Shown piece after piece: positions 1 through 9,059 of a stretch of 64,000 bases of DNA. The stretch's first letter is position 1. Each line of letters starts with the position of its first letter. The notes below the pieces were generated by a model. It worked only from the letters and a program-made list of their open reading frames with translations, did not search any database and was not told the origin of the DNA. A program made the position numbers and the translations under genes. This stretch comes from JACCXE01 sp963718605 (lineage in GTDB: Bacteria; Actinomycetota; Acidimicrobiia; Acidimicrobiales; JACCXE01), in contig OY970363.1 of NCBI GenBank assembly GCA_963718605.1, forward strand, positions 806,001 to 870,000, written 5' to 3'.

Positions 1-30
1 CCATAACGCCACCATCGTAAGGGACGGCGG

Positions 31-873
31 TTACCGAACCGCCTGTCGACAGGCGGCTTCAACGGCGTGGGCGGCCAGGTACCGCACCCGGTCGACGTCC
101 GCCTCGACAATGCCCGTGGCCACAGCCACCAGCGCGTCGCCATCGAAGCGGGTGTGAGACGGGTCGAACGCGCGCGCAATGCCGTGGTGGCCGGACTGCG
201 CCACGAGGTGGCACCCCGTCTTGTCGAGCACGGCGTTGGTGGCGATGACGCCAATAGTCGTGTTGTCGAGCGGTGCGATCGGTGGTGTCGCCCAGGGCGT
301 CTCGGCTCGGGACGGGTCGCACAGGTGGCCCGACGCGTTGGCCACGATCAGCGCGCTGACGACGAGGTCGCCGTCGCGTTCGCTGGCGGTACCGATGCCG
401 CCCGGCCGCGTGGTGTCCGGTCCACCGATCTTGCCGATCGTCGCGCCGGAGCCGGCGCCGACACTGCCCACCTCGAAGGCGCCGTCGCGCGCGTCCGCGC
501 ACGCGGCGTACCCGGACTCGGCGTTGGGCCGAATAGAGCCGTCGCCCACGGCGAGATCGAAGATGATCGCGCCGACCACGATCGGCACCCGTCCGGCGCG
601 CGTCTCGTAGCCGAGTTCGTGTTCTTCGCACCAACGCATCGCGCCATCGCACGTGGCGAGGCCGAACGCGGAACCACCACTGAGCATCACGACGTCCACG
701 TGCGACACGAGTCGTCCAGGCGCAAGTAGTTCGAACTCACGGGTGCCCGGTGCTCCCCCGCGCACCTCCCCGGACGCGACCGAATCGGGAGGCAATACGA
801 CGGCGGTGCAACCCGTACGCGCGGCTGCATCGGTCCAGTGGCCGACGCGTATCCCGTCGACGTCAGTGAGCAT
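31..873 (-). CDS. P1/DmpA-family (S58) aminopeptidase-like protein
   Basis: A 280-residue protein of the self-processing P1 (S58) Ntn-hydrolase family, which includes DmpA aminopeptidase and the NylC nylon-oligomer hydrolase. The N-terminus has the family's VGHWTD segment. Glycine-rich segments follow (MLSGGSAFGL near residue 64, SVGAGSGATIGK near 137). The motif DNTTIGVIATN at about 203-213 matches the autoprocessing site, with Asn204-Thr205 the likely scissile pair and Thr205 the nucleophile. The start ATG at 873 overlaps the 3' end of the upstream hydrolase by 11 bases, so it is the last visible gene of the glmS-acpS-nnr-alr run. The substrate cannot be deduced. Confidence 0.85.
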   Translation of the reverse strand: MLTDVDGIRVGHWTDAAARTGCTAVVLPPDSVASGEVRGGAPGTREFELLAPGRLVSHVDVVMLSGGSAFGLATCDGAMRWCEEHELGYETRAGRVPIVVGAIIFDLAVGDGSIRPNAESGYAACADARDGAFEVGSVGAGSGATIGKIGGPDTTRPGGIGTASERDGDLVVSALIVANASGHLCDPSRAETPWATPPIAPLDNTTIGVIATNAVLDKTGCHLVAQSGHHGIARAFDPSHTRFDGDALVAVATGIVEADVDRVRYLAAHAVEAACRQAVR

Positions 874-1852
874 GTAGCCGAGCGAACCGGTCGATGCGCT
901 CGTTGAGCCAGTCCGCTCGCTCCAGCATCAACATGTGGCCACCGCCTGACACCACTTCGAACTCGGCACCGGGAATCAAGCGCGCCATCGGCTTGGCTAC
1001 CCGCGGCGGCGTAAGCAGGTCGCGCGAACCCACGATCACCAGCGCGGGAACGGGATAGTCCTTCAAGCGGTGGCGCACCTCGAAGCCGACGACGTATGGC
1101 AGAAGCGAGCCGACGGTCTCGGGCCGCATGGCCAACGTCATGTCTCGCGTGTGGGCGACATGGCGAGGGTCGGGATCCACACCCAGCGCCAGGCGGGCGA
1201 CGGCGTAGCTGATCTCGGCGGGAGGCGTCCACCTACGTGCGCGGGCCTGCCGGGGCGCCGCGTGCGAGTCGGGCCGCGGCACCCGGCGACTGATCGCGCT
1301 GAACCCGGGAACGCTCTGCGCCGGCGATGCGGAGGTCGACAGCAGGATCGTGCCCGCGATGCGCTCGCGCGCCATCTCGGGAAAGTCGAGACACATCTGC
1401 TGGGTGATCATCCCGCCCATGGAGTGACCGACGACAATGGCGTCCCGTAAGTCGAGCTTTTCGAACACCTGCGAAACGTCGCTCGCCATGTGCTCGATGC
1501 CCCAACCATTCAGCGAGCTCTTCGAGCCCCCATGCCCGCGGGCGTCAAGGGCGATCACGCGGTATTCCTTCTGCAGCGCGGCGAGCTGGTACGCCCAGGT
1601 CGCGACCGAGAGGGTCACGCCGTGCAGCAACACGATCGGCCGACCGCTGCCGGCCTCGACGCCGTGAATAGTGGACCCGTCCTCGACGACGACGTCGATC
1701 GATTCAAGATCGTCGGCCAGCGCGAGCTCGGACATGTCGAGCTCGCCTAACGCGCGGTACTTGCGAGCGCCTTGGTACGCGGCCACCGCGGCAACGCCCG
1801 CGCCGACTCCCGCGACGCCCAGCGCCAGCGCACCCTTGCGACGGCGGCTCAC
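863..1852 (-). CDS. membrane-anchored alpha/beta hydrolase
   Basis: An alpha/beta-hydrolase-fold enzyme of 329 residues. The GTG at 1852 is chosen as start because it forms a GTGA overlap with the alr stop; longer in-frame starts would lie deep inside alr. After a short Arg/Lys-rich head there is a hydrophobic Ala/Gly/Val segment (about 7-26), likely a membrane anchor or signal anchor. The catalytic triad is visible: Ser144 in GHSMGG, Asp278 in GSRDLLTPP, and His306 in GGGHMLML, with an oxyanion motif LLHG near residue 76. Similar hydrolases often follow alr in actinobacteria. The substrate is unknown. Confidence 0.85.
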   Translation of the reverse strand: MSRRRKGALALGVAGVGAGVAAVAAYQGARKYRALGELDMSELALADDLESIDVVVEDGSTIHGVEAGSGRPIVLLHGVTLSVATWAYQLAALQKEYRVIALDARGHGGSKSSLNGWGIEHMASDVSQVFEKLDLRDAIVVGHSMGGMITQQMCLDFPEMARERIAGTILLSTSASPAQSVPGFSAISRRVPRPDSHAAPRQARARRWTPPAEISYAVARLALGVDPDPRHVAHTRDMTLAMRPETVGSLLPYVVGFEVRHRLKDYPVPALVIVGSRDLLTPPRVAKPMARLIPGAEFEVVSGGGHMLMLERADWLNERIDRFARLHAH

Positions 1853-2988
1853 GATTCGCCACCCTGCGTCCGTCGGGTCACCCGCGGCCCGATGCCGCAC
1901 AACACCTCGTAACTGATCGTGCCCAACCGGTCCGCCCACTCGTCCGCAGAAATCGTTTCGTCTCCCTGAGTTCCCAACAACACGACTACGGCGCCAGGCG
2001 CCACCGTGGATTCGGGTCCGCAGTCCACCATCAGCTGATCCATTGTGATCGTGCCCGCAATCGGGAATCGCACACCGTTAAGCAAGACGCAGCCGTGCGC
2101 GGCCGCGAGGGCTCGCGACACGCCGTCGGCATACCCAAGCGGCACCGTTGCGATAACGGTCGGGTGCGGCGTCGTGTACCGAAGGCCGTAGCTCACTCCT
2201 TCACCGGCCGCGAGGCGCTGAACGTGCGTTACCTGCGCGCGCAGTTCCATCGCGGGCTGCAGCGGCAGACGACCGGCCAGATCGGGCCCGGGCGCGTACC
2301 CGTACAACGCGATACCGGCGCGCACCATCGAGTAGCGCGACCGCGGATGACCGAGCGCCCCACCGGAGTTCGCCGCGTGCAAAAGCCGTGGCGTCACGCC
2401 CCGGGTGGCGAGCTTCTCGACCGCGTCGTCGAACCGGTCGAGAGCAGCGTCGGTGACGCCCGTCCGACTGAGGTCTTCGCTCACGGCCAAGTGGGTGTAG
2501 AAGCCTTCGAGATCGAGCCCCGGCGTCTCGGCGACAAGCACCGCGAAACCAACGGCGTCGTCAGGCTGCGCACCAACACGGTGCATGCCCGTGTCCACCT
2601 TTACGTGGACGGGGATCGTCACGCCGCGCCGGGCCGCGAGCTTCGCCAACGCAGCGATCGCGCCCGCGGAGTACACGGTGGGCGTCAACGAGTACTTGAC
2701 CACGTCCACCATGGCGGCATTGACCGGCTGCGACAGCAACAGGATCGGCGCGTCGATACCGGCTTTGCGCAACGCCACGCCTTCCTCGGTCAAGGCCACG
2801 CCGAGCCGGGTCGCGCCGCCCTTCAGCGCGGCGCGCGCGACCGCTTCGGCGCCGTGGCCGTAGCCGTTCGCTTTGACCACGGCGCAGACCTCGGAGGGTC
2901 GCACGAGATTGACGACGGCCCGGGTGTTCGAAACGACGGCGTCGAGGTCGACCACGGCCCACGCTGGTCGCGTGCGCGCCTCAGCCAT
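1849..2988 (-). CDS. alr: alanine racemase
   Basis: PLP-dependent alanine racemase, interconverting L- and D-alanine for peptidoglycan. The protein has 379 residues, normal for the family. The PLP lysine is Lys39 in VVKANGYGHG and the second catalytic base is Tyr267 in GVSYGLRY; the MVRAGIALYG segment (221-230) belongs to the barrel end. The ATG at 2988 overlaps the expected stop of nnr in the string ATGGCTGA. It lies in a cell-envelope/house-cleaning operon with glmS, acpS and nnr. Confidence 0.96.
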   Translation of the reverse strand: MAEARTRPAWAVVDLDAVVSNTRAVVNLVRPSEVCAVVKANGYGHGAEAVARAALKGGATRLGVALTEEGVALRKAGIDAPILLLSQPVNAAMVDVVKYSLTPTVYSAGAIAALAKLAARRGVTIPVHVKVDTGMHRVGAQPDDAVGFAVLVAETPGLDLEGFYTHLAVSEDLSRTGVTDAALDRFDDAVEKLATRGVTPRLLHAANSGGALGHPRSRYSMVRAGIALYGYAPGPDLAGRLPLQPAMELRAQVTHVQRLAAGEGVSYGLRYTTPHPTVIATVPLGYADGVSRALAAAHGCVLLNGVRFPIAGTITMDQLMVDCGPESTVAPGAVVVLLGTQGDETISADEWADRLGTISYEVLCGIGPRVTRRTQGGES

Positions 2989-4340
2989 CGAAGACCGACG
3001 CGAGCGCGTCGAGGCAGTAGGCCAAGCAGGTCGTCGGCCACAAGTCCGTCTTTAGGACCCAGCTTGCCGGCGAGGCCGTGTACGTGCGCGGCGGACGCAG
3101 CTGCCTCGAACGGCGGCACCCCCCGCGCGCAAAACGCCGCCAGCACGCCGGCGAGCACGTCGCCGGTACCGCCCGTGGCCAGGCGCTGGTCGCCCGAGTT
3201 GGTCAAGAGGACCCGCCCGCCAGGCTCGGCCACGATCGTCGTCGGCCCCTTCAGCAACACGACGCAGCCCGACTGCGACGCGAGCTCCCGCACGTCCCAG
3301 ATGCGATCGGCGCCCGGGTAGTGCCCGGTCAGGCGATCGAACTCGGCGTCGTGCGGCGCGATCACCACTTGCCCACCGCGCTTTTCGATCACCTCAGAAC
3401 GAATGATCGAAAGATCCAACGCATCGGCGTCGACCACCAGCGGAATCGTCGTGCCCGCAACAACGTCTGCGGCGCCCTCCAGCGCTTCGCGTGAGCGGCC
3501 GAGGCCCGGGCCGAGGACGGCGGCGGCGCAACGATCGGTTGCTTCGACCGCGGCCTTGCCCCAGCGACGCACCGGCAGATCGGCGCCGAGCGACGCGATC
3601 GGCTTCGGTGGCCCCGACGGAGTGCCGCCAGGGATGGCGAGGCGAACCATGCCCGAGCCCGCCCGTTGTGCCGCGGCCGCCGCTAAGCCCGCGGCGCCGT
3701 AGAGGCCAGGTGAGCCGCCGATGACACACACAGCGCCGCGCCATTTGTGCGCGACCCGCGCCCGGCGCGGCACCCAGCCGCGCACATCTGCGCTCTCGAC
3801 GATGTGCGCCCGAGCGCAACTCGTGTCGAGGCCAAGCGGTTCCACCGTGATCTCGCCGGCGCGGTCTGGCCCGTCGCACAACACCAAACCCGGTTTGAAC
3901 GAACCCATGGCCACGGTACGGTCCGCGCACACTGCACCCGCACAGGCGATGCCCGTGTCGCCGTTGACGCCTGACGGAATGTCGACGGCTAAAACCGGAG
4001 CGCCGTTCGGGTCGGGAGCGGCGTAGTCGCCGTGAAAGCCAGTGCCGTAGGCCGCGTCGATCACCAGATCGGAACGCGGTAGCAGCGCCGGGGCATCCAG
4101 CGCGTCGATGATCTGCACCCGCACACCGCGTTCGCTCAGACGTCGCGCCGCGACGCGGCCGTCGGCACCGTTGTTTCCCTTGCCGGCCACCACGACAACG
4201 CGCTTGCCGTAGTCGGCGCCGAGCATCTGCCGAGCCGCCCACGCCACCGCGCTGCCGGCGCGCTCGATCAAGACGTCCAGGGGCTCGCGAGCGGCAGCGT
4301 CGACGGCCGCCATCTCGGCGACGGTCAGAACGGGAATCAC
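2823..4340 (-). CDS. nnr: bifunctional NAD(P)H-hydrate repair enzyme (epimerase + ADP-dependent dehydratase), probable 3' frameshift
   Basis: Repairs hydrated NAD(P)H. The N-terminal YjeF-type epimerase domain (about residues 1-190) contains GKGNNGADGRVAARRL. The C-terminal dehydratase domain (about 200-450) contains VIGGSPGLYGAAG and the nucleotide-binding ATGGTGDVLAGVLAAF. The GTG at 4340 forms a GTGA overlap with the acpS stop. The last 55 or so residues, after DDLLGLLP (near 3015), are Arg/Pro/Ser-rich and run 166 bases into alr, unlike the family. In the neighbouring frame the sequence LDALASVFDG ends in a TGA (2983-2981) that overlaps the alr ATG. A one-base indel near 3010-3020 is therefore suspected. 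Without it the protein would be about 453 residues. Confidence 0.9.
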   Translation of the reverse strand: MIPVLTVAEMAAVDAAAREPLDVLIERAGSAVAWAARQMLGADYGKRVVVVAGKGNNGADGRVAARRLSERGVRVQIIDALDAPALLPRSDLVIDAAYGTGFHGDYAAPDPNGAPVLAVDIPSGVNGDTGIACAGAVCADRTVAMGSFKPGLVLCDGPDRAGEITVEPLGLDTSCARAHIVESADVRGWVPRRARVAHKWRGAVCVIGGSPGLYGAAGLAAAAAQRAGSGMVRLAIPGGTPSGPPKPIASLGADLPVRRWGKAAVEATDRCAAAVLGPGLGRSREALEGAADVVAGTTIPLVVDADALDLSIIRSEVIEKRGGQVVIAPHDAEFDRLTGHYPGADRIWDVRELASQSGCVVLLKGPTTIVAEPGGRVLLTNSGDQRLATGGTGDVLAGVLAAFCARGVPPFEAAASAAHVHGLAGKLGPKDGLVADDLLGLLPRRARVGLRWLRRARDQRGPWSTSTPSFRTPGPSSISCDPPRSAPWSKRTATATAPKRSRAPR

Positions 4341-4687
4341 AGCGCGGTGACCACCGCGACCGCGGTGGTATCGGTGTGCGTGAGCGAGACCATCCACCGG
4401 GTTATGCCCTGTTCAGCGGCGAGAGACGCGGCCTGTCCGCTGACGACCAGTTCGGGCGCTCCCGAATCCGTGCGCCGCGTTTCGACCTCGTGCCAGCCGA
4501 ACGCGCCCAGCCCGACGCCCATGGCCTTCATCACGGCTTCCTTCACCGCGAAACGCGCCGCGAGCCGCGGCGTTGCCTCAATGACGAGTTCGCCTTCAGT
4601 GAACAAGCGCGCCCGCATGCGCGGCTGGCGCGCGAGCAGTTGATCGAATCGGTCCACATCGACAGCGTCGATTCCCAGACCGATCAT
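4337..4687 (-). CDS. acpS: holo-[acyl-carrier-protein] synthase
   Basis: Transfers 4'-phosphopantetheine from CoA to acyl carrier protein. It has 116 residues, starting at the ATG at 4687 (MIGLGIDAVDVDRF); upstream in-frame codons read into glmS and give no family sequence. The Mg-binding Asp is in GIDAVDVDRF, and ARFAVKEAVMKAMG is the second signature. The C-terminal SLTHTDTTAVAVV is also typical. It lies 10 bases after glmS and overlaps nnr by GTGA, so the genes are probably translationally coupled. Confidence 0.95.
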   Translation of the reverse strand: MIGLGIDAVDVDRFDQLLARQPRMRARLFTEGELVIEATPRLAARFAVKEAVMKAMGVGLGAFGWHEVETRRTDSGAPELVVSGQAASLAAEQGITRWMVSLTHTDTTAVAVVTAL

Positions 4688-4697
4688 CGGCGGCCGA

Positions 4698-6563
4698 TCA
4701 CTCGACGGTGACGGTCTTGGCGAGGTTTCGGGGCTTGTCGACGTCGTTGCCGCGCGCTTTGGCGAGGTAGTACGCGAACAACTGCAGCGGCACGACGTCA
4801 ACCATTGGGTTGAACAACTCGTGACCCGCGTCGGGCACCACGAACACGTCGTCGGACAACTCGGCGATACGCGGATCGATCGTGCCCTGGCCGTCGAGGT
4901 CGGTCGCGACAGACAGGATCGACGCGCCGCGCGCCTTCACTTCCTGGATGTTCGACACGATCTTGTCGAGCAGGCGGCTACGGGTGGCGATCGCGACCAC
5001 CAACGTACCCTCCTCGATCAACGCAATCGGCCCGTGCTTCAGCTCGCCCGCCGCGTACGCCTCGGCGCGCACGTAGCTGAGTTCCTTCAGCTTCAACGCG
5101 CCTTCGTGCGCCATCGCGTAACCGACGCCGCGCCCGATGAAGAACACGTCTCGGATGTCGCGGTACTTCTCCGCCGTCGCCTTGATGTGGTTGGGCGACT
5201 CGATGGCGGTCGCAATGCGGTCGGGCACGAGCTGGAGGTCGCGGACGAGGTGCGACACCTCCTCGGGATACAACGTGCCGCGGATCTGTGCGAGGTAGAG
5301 CGCCAACAGGTTGAGCGACGCGAGCTGCGCGATGTGGGTTTTCGTAGCCGCCACGCAGATCTCGGGCCCCGCGTGCGTGTAGAGCACCGCGTCGGAGTCA
5401 CGCGCCATCGACGAGTCGACCACGTTGCACACCGTGAGCACCGGAGCCTTCTGTCGCTTCGCGAATGTCACGGCCTCCATCGTGTCGAGCGACTCGCCGG
5501 ACTGGCTGATCGCAACCACGAGGCTGGTCGGGCTCAACACCGGATCGCGGTAACGGAACTCGCTCGCGATTTCGATCTCCACTGGCAGCTTCGCCCAGTG
5601 CTCGATCGCAGACCGGCCGACCATTCCCGCGTTGAAACTGGTGCCGCACGCGACCACGAAGATCTTGTCGATGCGGCGCAGGTCGTCCTCGGTGAGTCGC
5701 ACCTGGTCGAGCACGACCGCGTCGTTCTCGAGGCGACCGAGCAGCGTGTCGCGCACGGCGTCGGGCTGCTCGTGAATCTCTTTGAGCATGAAGTCCGGGT
5801 AGCCGCCCTTTTCCGCCGACGCGAGATCCCACGTGACTTCGCGTCGCTCGGGCTCAACTTCGTCACCGTGCAGCGTGGTGATGCGAACGGAACCGGGACG
5901 CAGTTCGACGACGCGTTCGTCGTCGATAACAAAGAACTCGTCCGCCTTGCCGTGAATCGCTGGAATGTCGGACGCGAGGAACGCCGTGGTCGAGTTCGTG
6001 CCGCAAATCAACGGCGAGCCGCGGCGGGCACCAACAATCAGGTCGGGCTCGTCGACGTGCACCACGCCGATCGAGAATTTGCCGTGGACTTCGCGCAGCG
6101 CGTCCCGCACGCCGTCGGCGAGGTCGAGCCCCTTCGTCGCCATGCGCATCGCGACGAGATGGGCGAGCACTTCACTGTCGGTGTCCGAGGTCAGCTCGGC
6201 GCCGCCTTGGGGCAGGGTCGCGGCGAGCTCGCGGTAGTTGTCGATGATGCCGTTGTGAATCAGCGCGAGCTTGCCGCTCGCGTCGGTGTGGGGGTGGGCG
6301 TTGCGCTCGGTCGGCCCGCCGTGGGTGGCCCAACGATTGTGGCCGATGCCGCAGGTGACACCGCTCGGTGCGTCACCGACTGCGGCCATCAGTTCGGGAA
6401 GGCTCTTGGTGCCGCCAGCCCGGCGCTTCCGCCAAATCTCCTGGTCGGGAACCACGAGCGCGACACCGGCCGAGTCATAGCCCCGGTACTCGAGGCGATG
6501 CAGCCCCTCGAGAATTACCCCTAGAGCCTCGGGGTCGCCGGTAACGCCAATGATCCCGCACAT
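4698..6563 (-). CDS. glmS: glutamine-fructose-6-phosphate aminotransferase (isomerizing)
   Basis: Makes glucosamine-6-phosphate from fructose-6-phosphate and glutamine, the first step to UDP-GlcNAc. The protein has 621 residues. Cys2 of MCGIIGVTG is the class-II amidotransferase nucleophile, exposed after Met removal, and CGIGHNRWATHG lies in the same domain. Two SIS sugar-isomerase domains follow (about 290-430 and 460-600; VVACGTSFNAG, AISQSGESLDT). The C-terminus NLAKTVTVE is the conserved end that closes the active site. It heads the acpS-nnr-alr run and faces a divergent secreted-protein gene. No glmS ribozyme is evident in the 87 bases upstream. Confidence 0.97.
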   Translation of the reverse strand: MCGIIGVTGDPEALGVILEGLHRLEYRGYDSAGVALVVPDQEIWRKRRAGGTKSLPELMAAVGDAPSGVTCGIGHNRWATHGGPTERNAHPHTDASGKLALIHNGIIDNYRELAATLPQGGAELTSDTDSEVLAHLVAMRMATKGLDLADGVRDALREVHGKFSIGVVHVDEPDLIVGARRGSPLICGTNSTTAFLASDIPAIHGKADEFFVIDDERVVELRPGSVRITTLHGDEVEPERREVTWDLASAEKGGYPDFMLKEIHEQPDAVRDTLLGRLENDAVVLDQVRLTEDDLRRIDKIFVVACGTSFNAGMVGRSAIEHWAKLPVEIEIASEFRYRDPVLSPTSLVVAISQSGESLDTMEAVTFAKRQKAPVLTVCNVVDSSMARDSDAVLYTHAGPEICVAATKTHIAQLASLNLLALYLAQIRGTLYPEEVSHLVRDLQLVPDRIATAIESPNHIKATAEKYRDIRDVFFIGRGVGYAMAHEGALKLKELSYVRAEAYAAGELKHGPIALIEEGTLVVAIATRSRLLDKIVSNIQEVKARGASILSVATDLDGQGTIDPRIAELSDDVFVVPDAGHELFNPMVDVVPLQLFAYYLAKARGNDVDKPRNLAKTVTVE

Positions 6564-6650
6564 AAGCGGACAAGGTTACTGGCGCGAGTCCTCACCGCCG
6601 ACGAGCGCACCGAACTACTGTCACGTGACCAACAAGGCTGGGGAGCCCAC

Positions 6651-7301
6651 ATGAGAAGCACCGGTTTGTTTATTCGCGCGTGCGTCGTCGTCGGTTTCGC
6701 AACGGGGTTGGCCTTCGCTCCGCCATTCGCTGCGAGAGCTCAGGACGTCTCGCAAACGAAGTGCTTGGACTTCTATCCGACCGACCTCGTCCTCCATCCA
6801 GGGCGGCCATCTGACCCCGCGCCTGATCGGTGTGTCTCAGTCCTGTACGGCGAGTCACCCGCGGGCGCGGACGGAGCGGGAGCCCAGGTTTACGTTCCCG
6901 TCGAGAAGGACGGGGGCGTCCAAGTCTACGAAGCGGCGAAGGGAACCTCTCAGGTCGTCGCGATCATGACGCCAGCGAGTCGAGGCGGACCGGTGCCGTC
7001 TCCATTTGTCTTCTATGTCCGCCAGCACGACGCGTGGGTAGTTATGGCTGGAGTCGTTTCGCCGGATGTCGTGTCACCGGTTCCGGGCAACCTGCCTCTC
7101 GTGGTGGTTGTGCGACAGACCCACGACAAAAACGGGGCGCCGGCTACGTACGCGTACCTTGGCCCAGTATTTGGCTTTGAGTCATACGTCGACGGCTCCT
7201 GCGGAGTCTTGGTGGGCGGACCCTCTGCCGTGGCTTGCCCGGTAGGAATCTCCGTACCGTGGCTCGCACCGCCGGTCCTTCCGCTTCCCTTTCTGCCCTA
7301 G
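6651..7301 (+). CDS. secreted hypothetical protein
   Basis: A 216-residue protein I do not recognise. It begins with a Sec signal peptide: a basic start, a hydrophobic core (about 8-24) and a probable cleavage after AARA (residue 30). The mature part has four cysteines (in QTKCLD, DRCVSV, GSCGVL and VACPVG), which could form two disulfides. It ends in a Pro-rich tail (SVPWLAPPVLPLPFLP). A GGGGAG ribosome site lies 7-8 bases before the ATG. The gene is isolated, divergent from glmS and convergent with glmM with only 3 bases between stops. Confidence 0.65.
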   Translation: MRSTGLFIRACVVVGFATGLAFAPPFAARAQDVSQTKCLDFYPTDLVLHPGRPSDPAPDRCVSVLYGESPAGADGAGAQVYVPVEKDGGVQVYEAAKGTSQVVAIMTPASRGGPVPSPFVFYVRQHDAWVVMAGVVSPDVVSPVPGNLPLVVVVRQTHDKNGAPATYAYLGPVFGFESYVDGSCGVLVGGPSAVACPVGISVPWLAPPVLPLPFLP

Positions 7302-7304
7302 GCC

Positions 7305-8654
7305 CTAGCCGAGGGCAAGTTCTGCTTCGACTACCGAGGCGATGCGCGTTGCGACGTCGTTCGCAGTTGCGTGCTCGGGGGCCTCGACCATCACGCGGAT
7401 GATCGGCTCCGTACCGGATCGGCGCAGCACGACGCGACCCGTGTCGCCGAGTGCCTTCACCTCGTCATCCACCGAGGCCCACACCCTCGCGGCGTCGTCG
7501 AGACCGAGACAGTTGACGTTGCGCACGTTGATCATCACTTGCGGCAATCGCGTCATGACGGACGCGAGTTCGGCGAGCGGTTTGCCGGTGCGCGCCATGA
7601 CGTCCATCACTTGGAGCCCGGTGAGTTGGCCGTCGCCCGTGGTTGCGAGGTCGCGGAACACGATGTGGCCCGACTGCTCGCCCCCGAGCGTCCACCCGTT
7701 GGCGGCCATGGCTTCGAGGATGTAGCGATCGCCCACGTCGGTCTCGGCGACCTTGATGCCGTGATGCTGCATCGCGATACGAAGACCCAGGTTCGCCATC
7801 GTGGTGACGACGAGCGTGTCGTCACGCAGCGTGCCGCGCTCGCGCCGGTCCAAGGCGCAGATCGCCAGGATGTGATCGCCGTCGATGAGTTCGCCTGATG
7901 CGTCGACCGCCACGACGCGATCAGCGTCGCCGTCGAACGCCAACCCGATGTCCGCGCCGGCGGCTCGCACGGCCGCCTGCAACTGGTCGGGGTGGGTCGA
8001 GCCGCACTGCTCGTTGATGTTCACGCCGTCCGGCGCGTTGTGCAGCACGGTGACCTTCGCGCCGGCGGCCTCGAACACGCGCGGCGCGATCGCCGACGCG
8101 GCGCCGTTCGCGCAATCGAGGACGACAGATAGGCCGTCGAGCTGACGACCTTCCAACGACGCCACGAGCTGGCCTTGGTACGAGCGAGCCGCTTCGCCAT
8201 CGTCGACGCTGACGCGTCCGACCGCGCCGGCCGTGGGGCGCTCGCCCTTCGCGGCGTTCGACAACACAATCGACAGGTGCTCTTCGAGTTGACGCTCGAC
8301 GCTGTCGGTGAGCTTCAGGCCACCGCGCGCCAGGAACTTCACGCCGTTGTCGGCGAACGGGTTGTGGGATGCCGAGATCACGGCGCCCATGCAGTCCTGC
8401 GCCGCGGCGAGGCAGGCGACGCCGGGCGTCGGCATCACGCCAAGATCGACGACGGAGGCGCCCTCCGAGGAGAGACCGGCGGTGAGCGCGCTCTGCAGCA
8501 ACGGACCCGAGATACGCGTGTCGCGACCGAGTAAGTAGACGCGGTCTGTCCCGAGCACCCGCGCCGCGGCGCGGCCAAGGGCTAGGACTAACTCAGGTGT
8601 GAGTTCGTCGTTTGCGACACCGCGAACTCCGTCGGTGCCGAACTTCAACGACAA
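7305..8654 (-). CDS. glmM: phosphoglucosamine mutase
   Basis: Interconverts glucosamine-6-P and glucosamine-1-P, the step after GlmS. The family start MSLKFGTDGVRG falls on a TTG at 8654, five bases after the rpsI stop, giving 449 residues; no ATG or GTG is in a sensible position. The phosphoserine is Ser96 in ISASHNPFADNG, the Mg site is FDGDADR near 240, and the substrate loop RRSGTEPIIRVMVE is near the C-terminus. It shares the rplM-rpsI transcript, an arrangement common in actinobacteria. Confidence 0.95.
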   Translation of the reverse strand: MSLKFGTDGVRGVANDELTPELVLALGRAAARVLGTDRVYLLGRDTRISGPLLQSALTAGLSSEGASVVDLGVMPTPGVACLAAAQDCMGAVISASHNPFADNGVKFLARGGLKLTDSVERQLEEHLSIVLSNAAKGERPTAGAVGRVSVDDGEAARSYQGQLVASLEGRQLDGLSVVLDCANGAASAIAPRVFEAAGAKVTVLHNAPDGVNINEQCGSTHPDQLQAAVRAAGADIGLAFDGDADRVVAVDASGELIDGDHILAICALDRRERGTLRDDTLVVTTMANLGLRIAMQHHGIKVAETDVGDRYILEAMAANGWTLGGEQSGHIVFRDLATTGDGQLTGLQVMDVMARTGKPLAELASVMTRLPQVMINVRNVNCLGLDDAARVWASVDDEVKALGDTGRVVLRRSGTEPIIRVMVEAPEHATANDVATRIASVVEAELALG

Positions 8655-8658
8655 AGAA

Positions 8659-9051
8659 TTACCGCTTGGAGTATTGGGGCGCCTTGCGTGCCTTCTTGAG
8701 GCCGGCCTTCTTCGATTCCTTCTCGCGGGGGTCGCGGGTGAGGAACCCAGCCTTCTTGTGCAAGGAGCGGCTCTCTTCGTCGAGCTCGACGAGGGAGCGG
8801 GCAATGCCGAGACGCAGCGCGCCGGCCTGGCCGGCGACCCCGCCGCCGTCCATCGTGGCGTCGACGTCGTAGGTCTCTTCAAGTTCAGCCAACCGCAACG
8901 GCTCGCTGGCGATCATGCGGTGCGTCGGGGACGGAAAGTAGTCCTCGAACGTGCGCTTGTTGATCGTGATCTTCCCGGTGCCGGGACGCAGGCGGACTCG
9001 CGCCACGGCTTGCTTGCGACGTCCGGTGGTCTGGGTGAGCGGCTTGGGCAT
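8659..9051 (-). CDS. rpsI: small ribosomal subunit protein uS9
   Basis: 30S head protein whose C-terminal tail reaches the P-site tRNA. It has 130 residues. The RKQAVARVRLRPGTGKITIN motif (12-31) and the universal C-terminus QYSKR are present, and the basic tail KESKKAGLKKARKAPQY is typical. It lies 8 bases after rplM, as in nearly all bacteria. Confidence 0.98.
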   Translation of the reverse strand: MPKPLTQTTGRRKQAVARVRLRPGTGKITINKRTFEDYFPSPTHRMIASEPLRLAELEETYDVDATMDGGGVAGQAGALRLGIARSLVELDEESRSLHKKAGFLTRDPREKESKKAGLKKARKAPQYSKR

Positions 9052-9059
9052 CGATACTC

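Noticed and set aside
1853..1939. Upstream start of the alpha/beta hydrolase inside alr
   Set aside because: It adds 29 residues encoded within alr. The GTG at 1852 forms the operon's usual GTGA coupling.
6620..6629. Palindrome GTCACGTGAC upstream of the secreted gene, between it and glmS
   Set aside because: Ten bases only and no paired promoter elements around it, so it could be chance.
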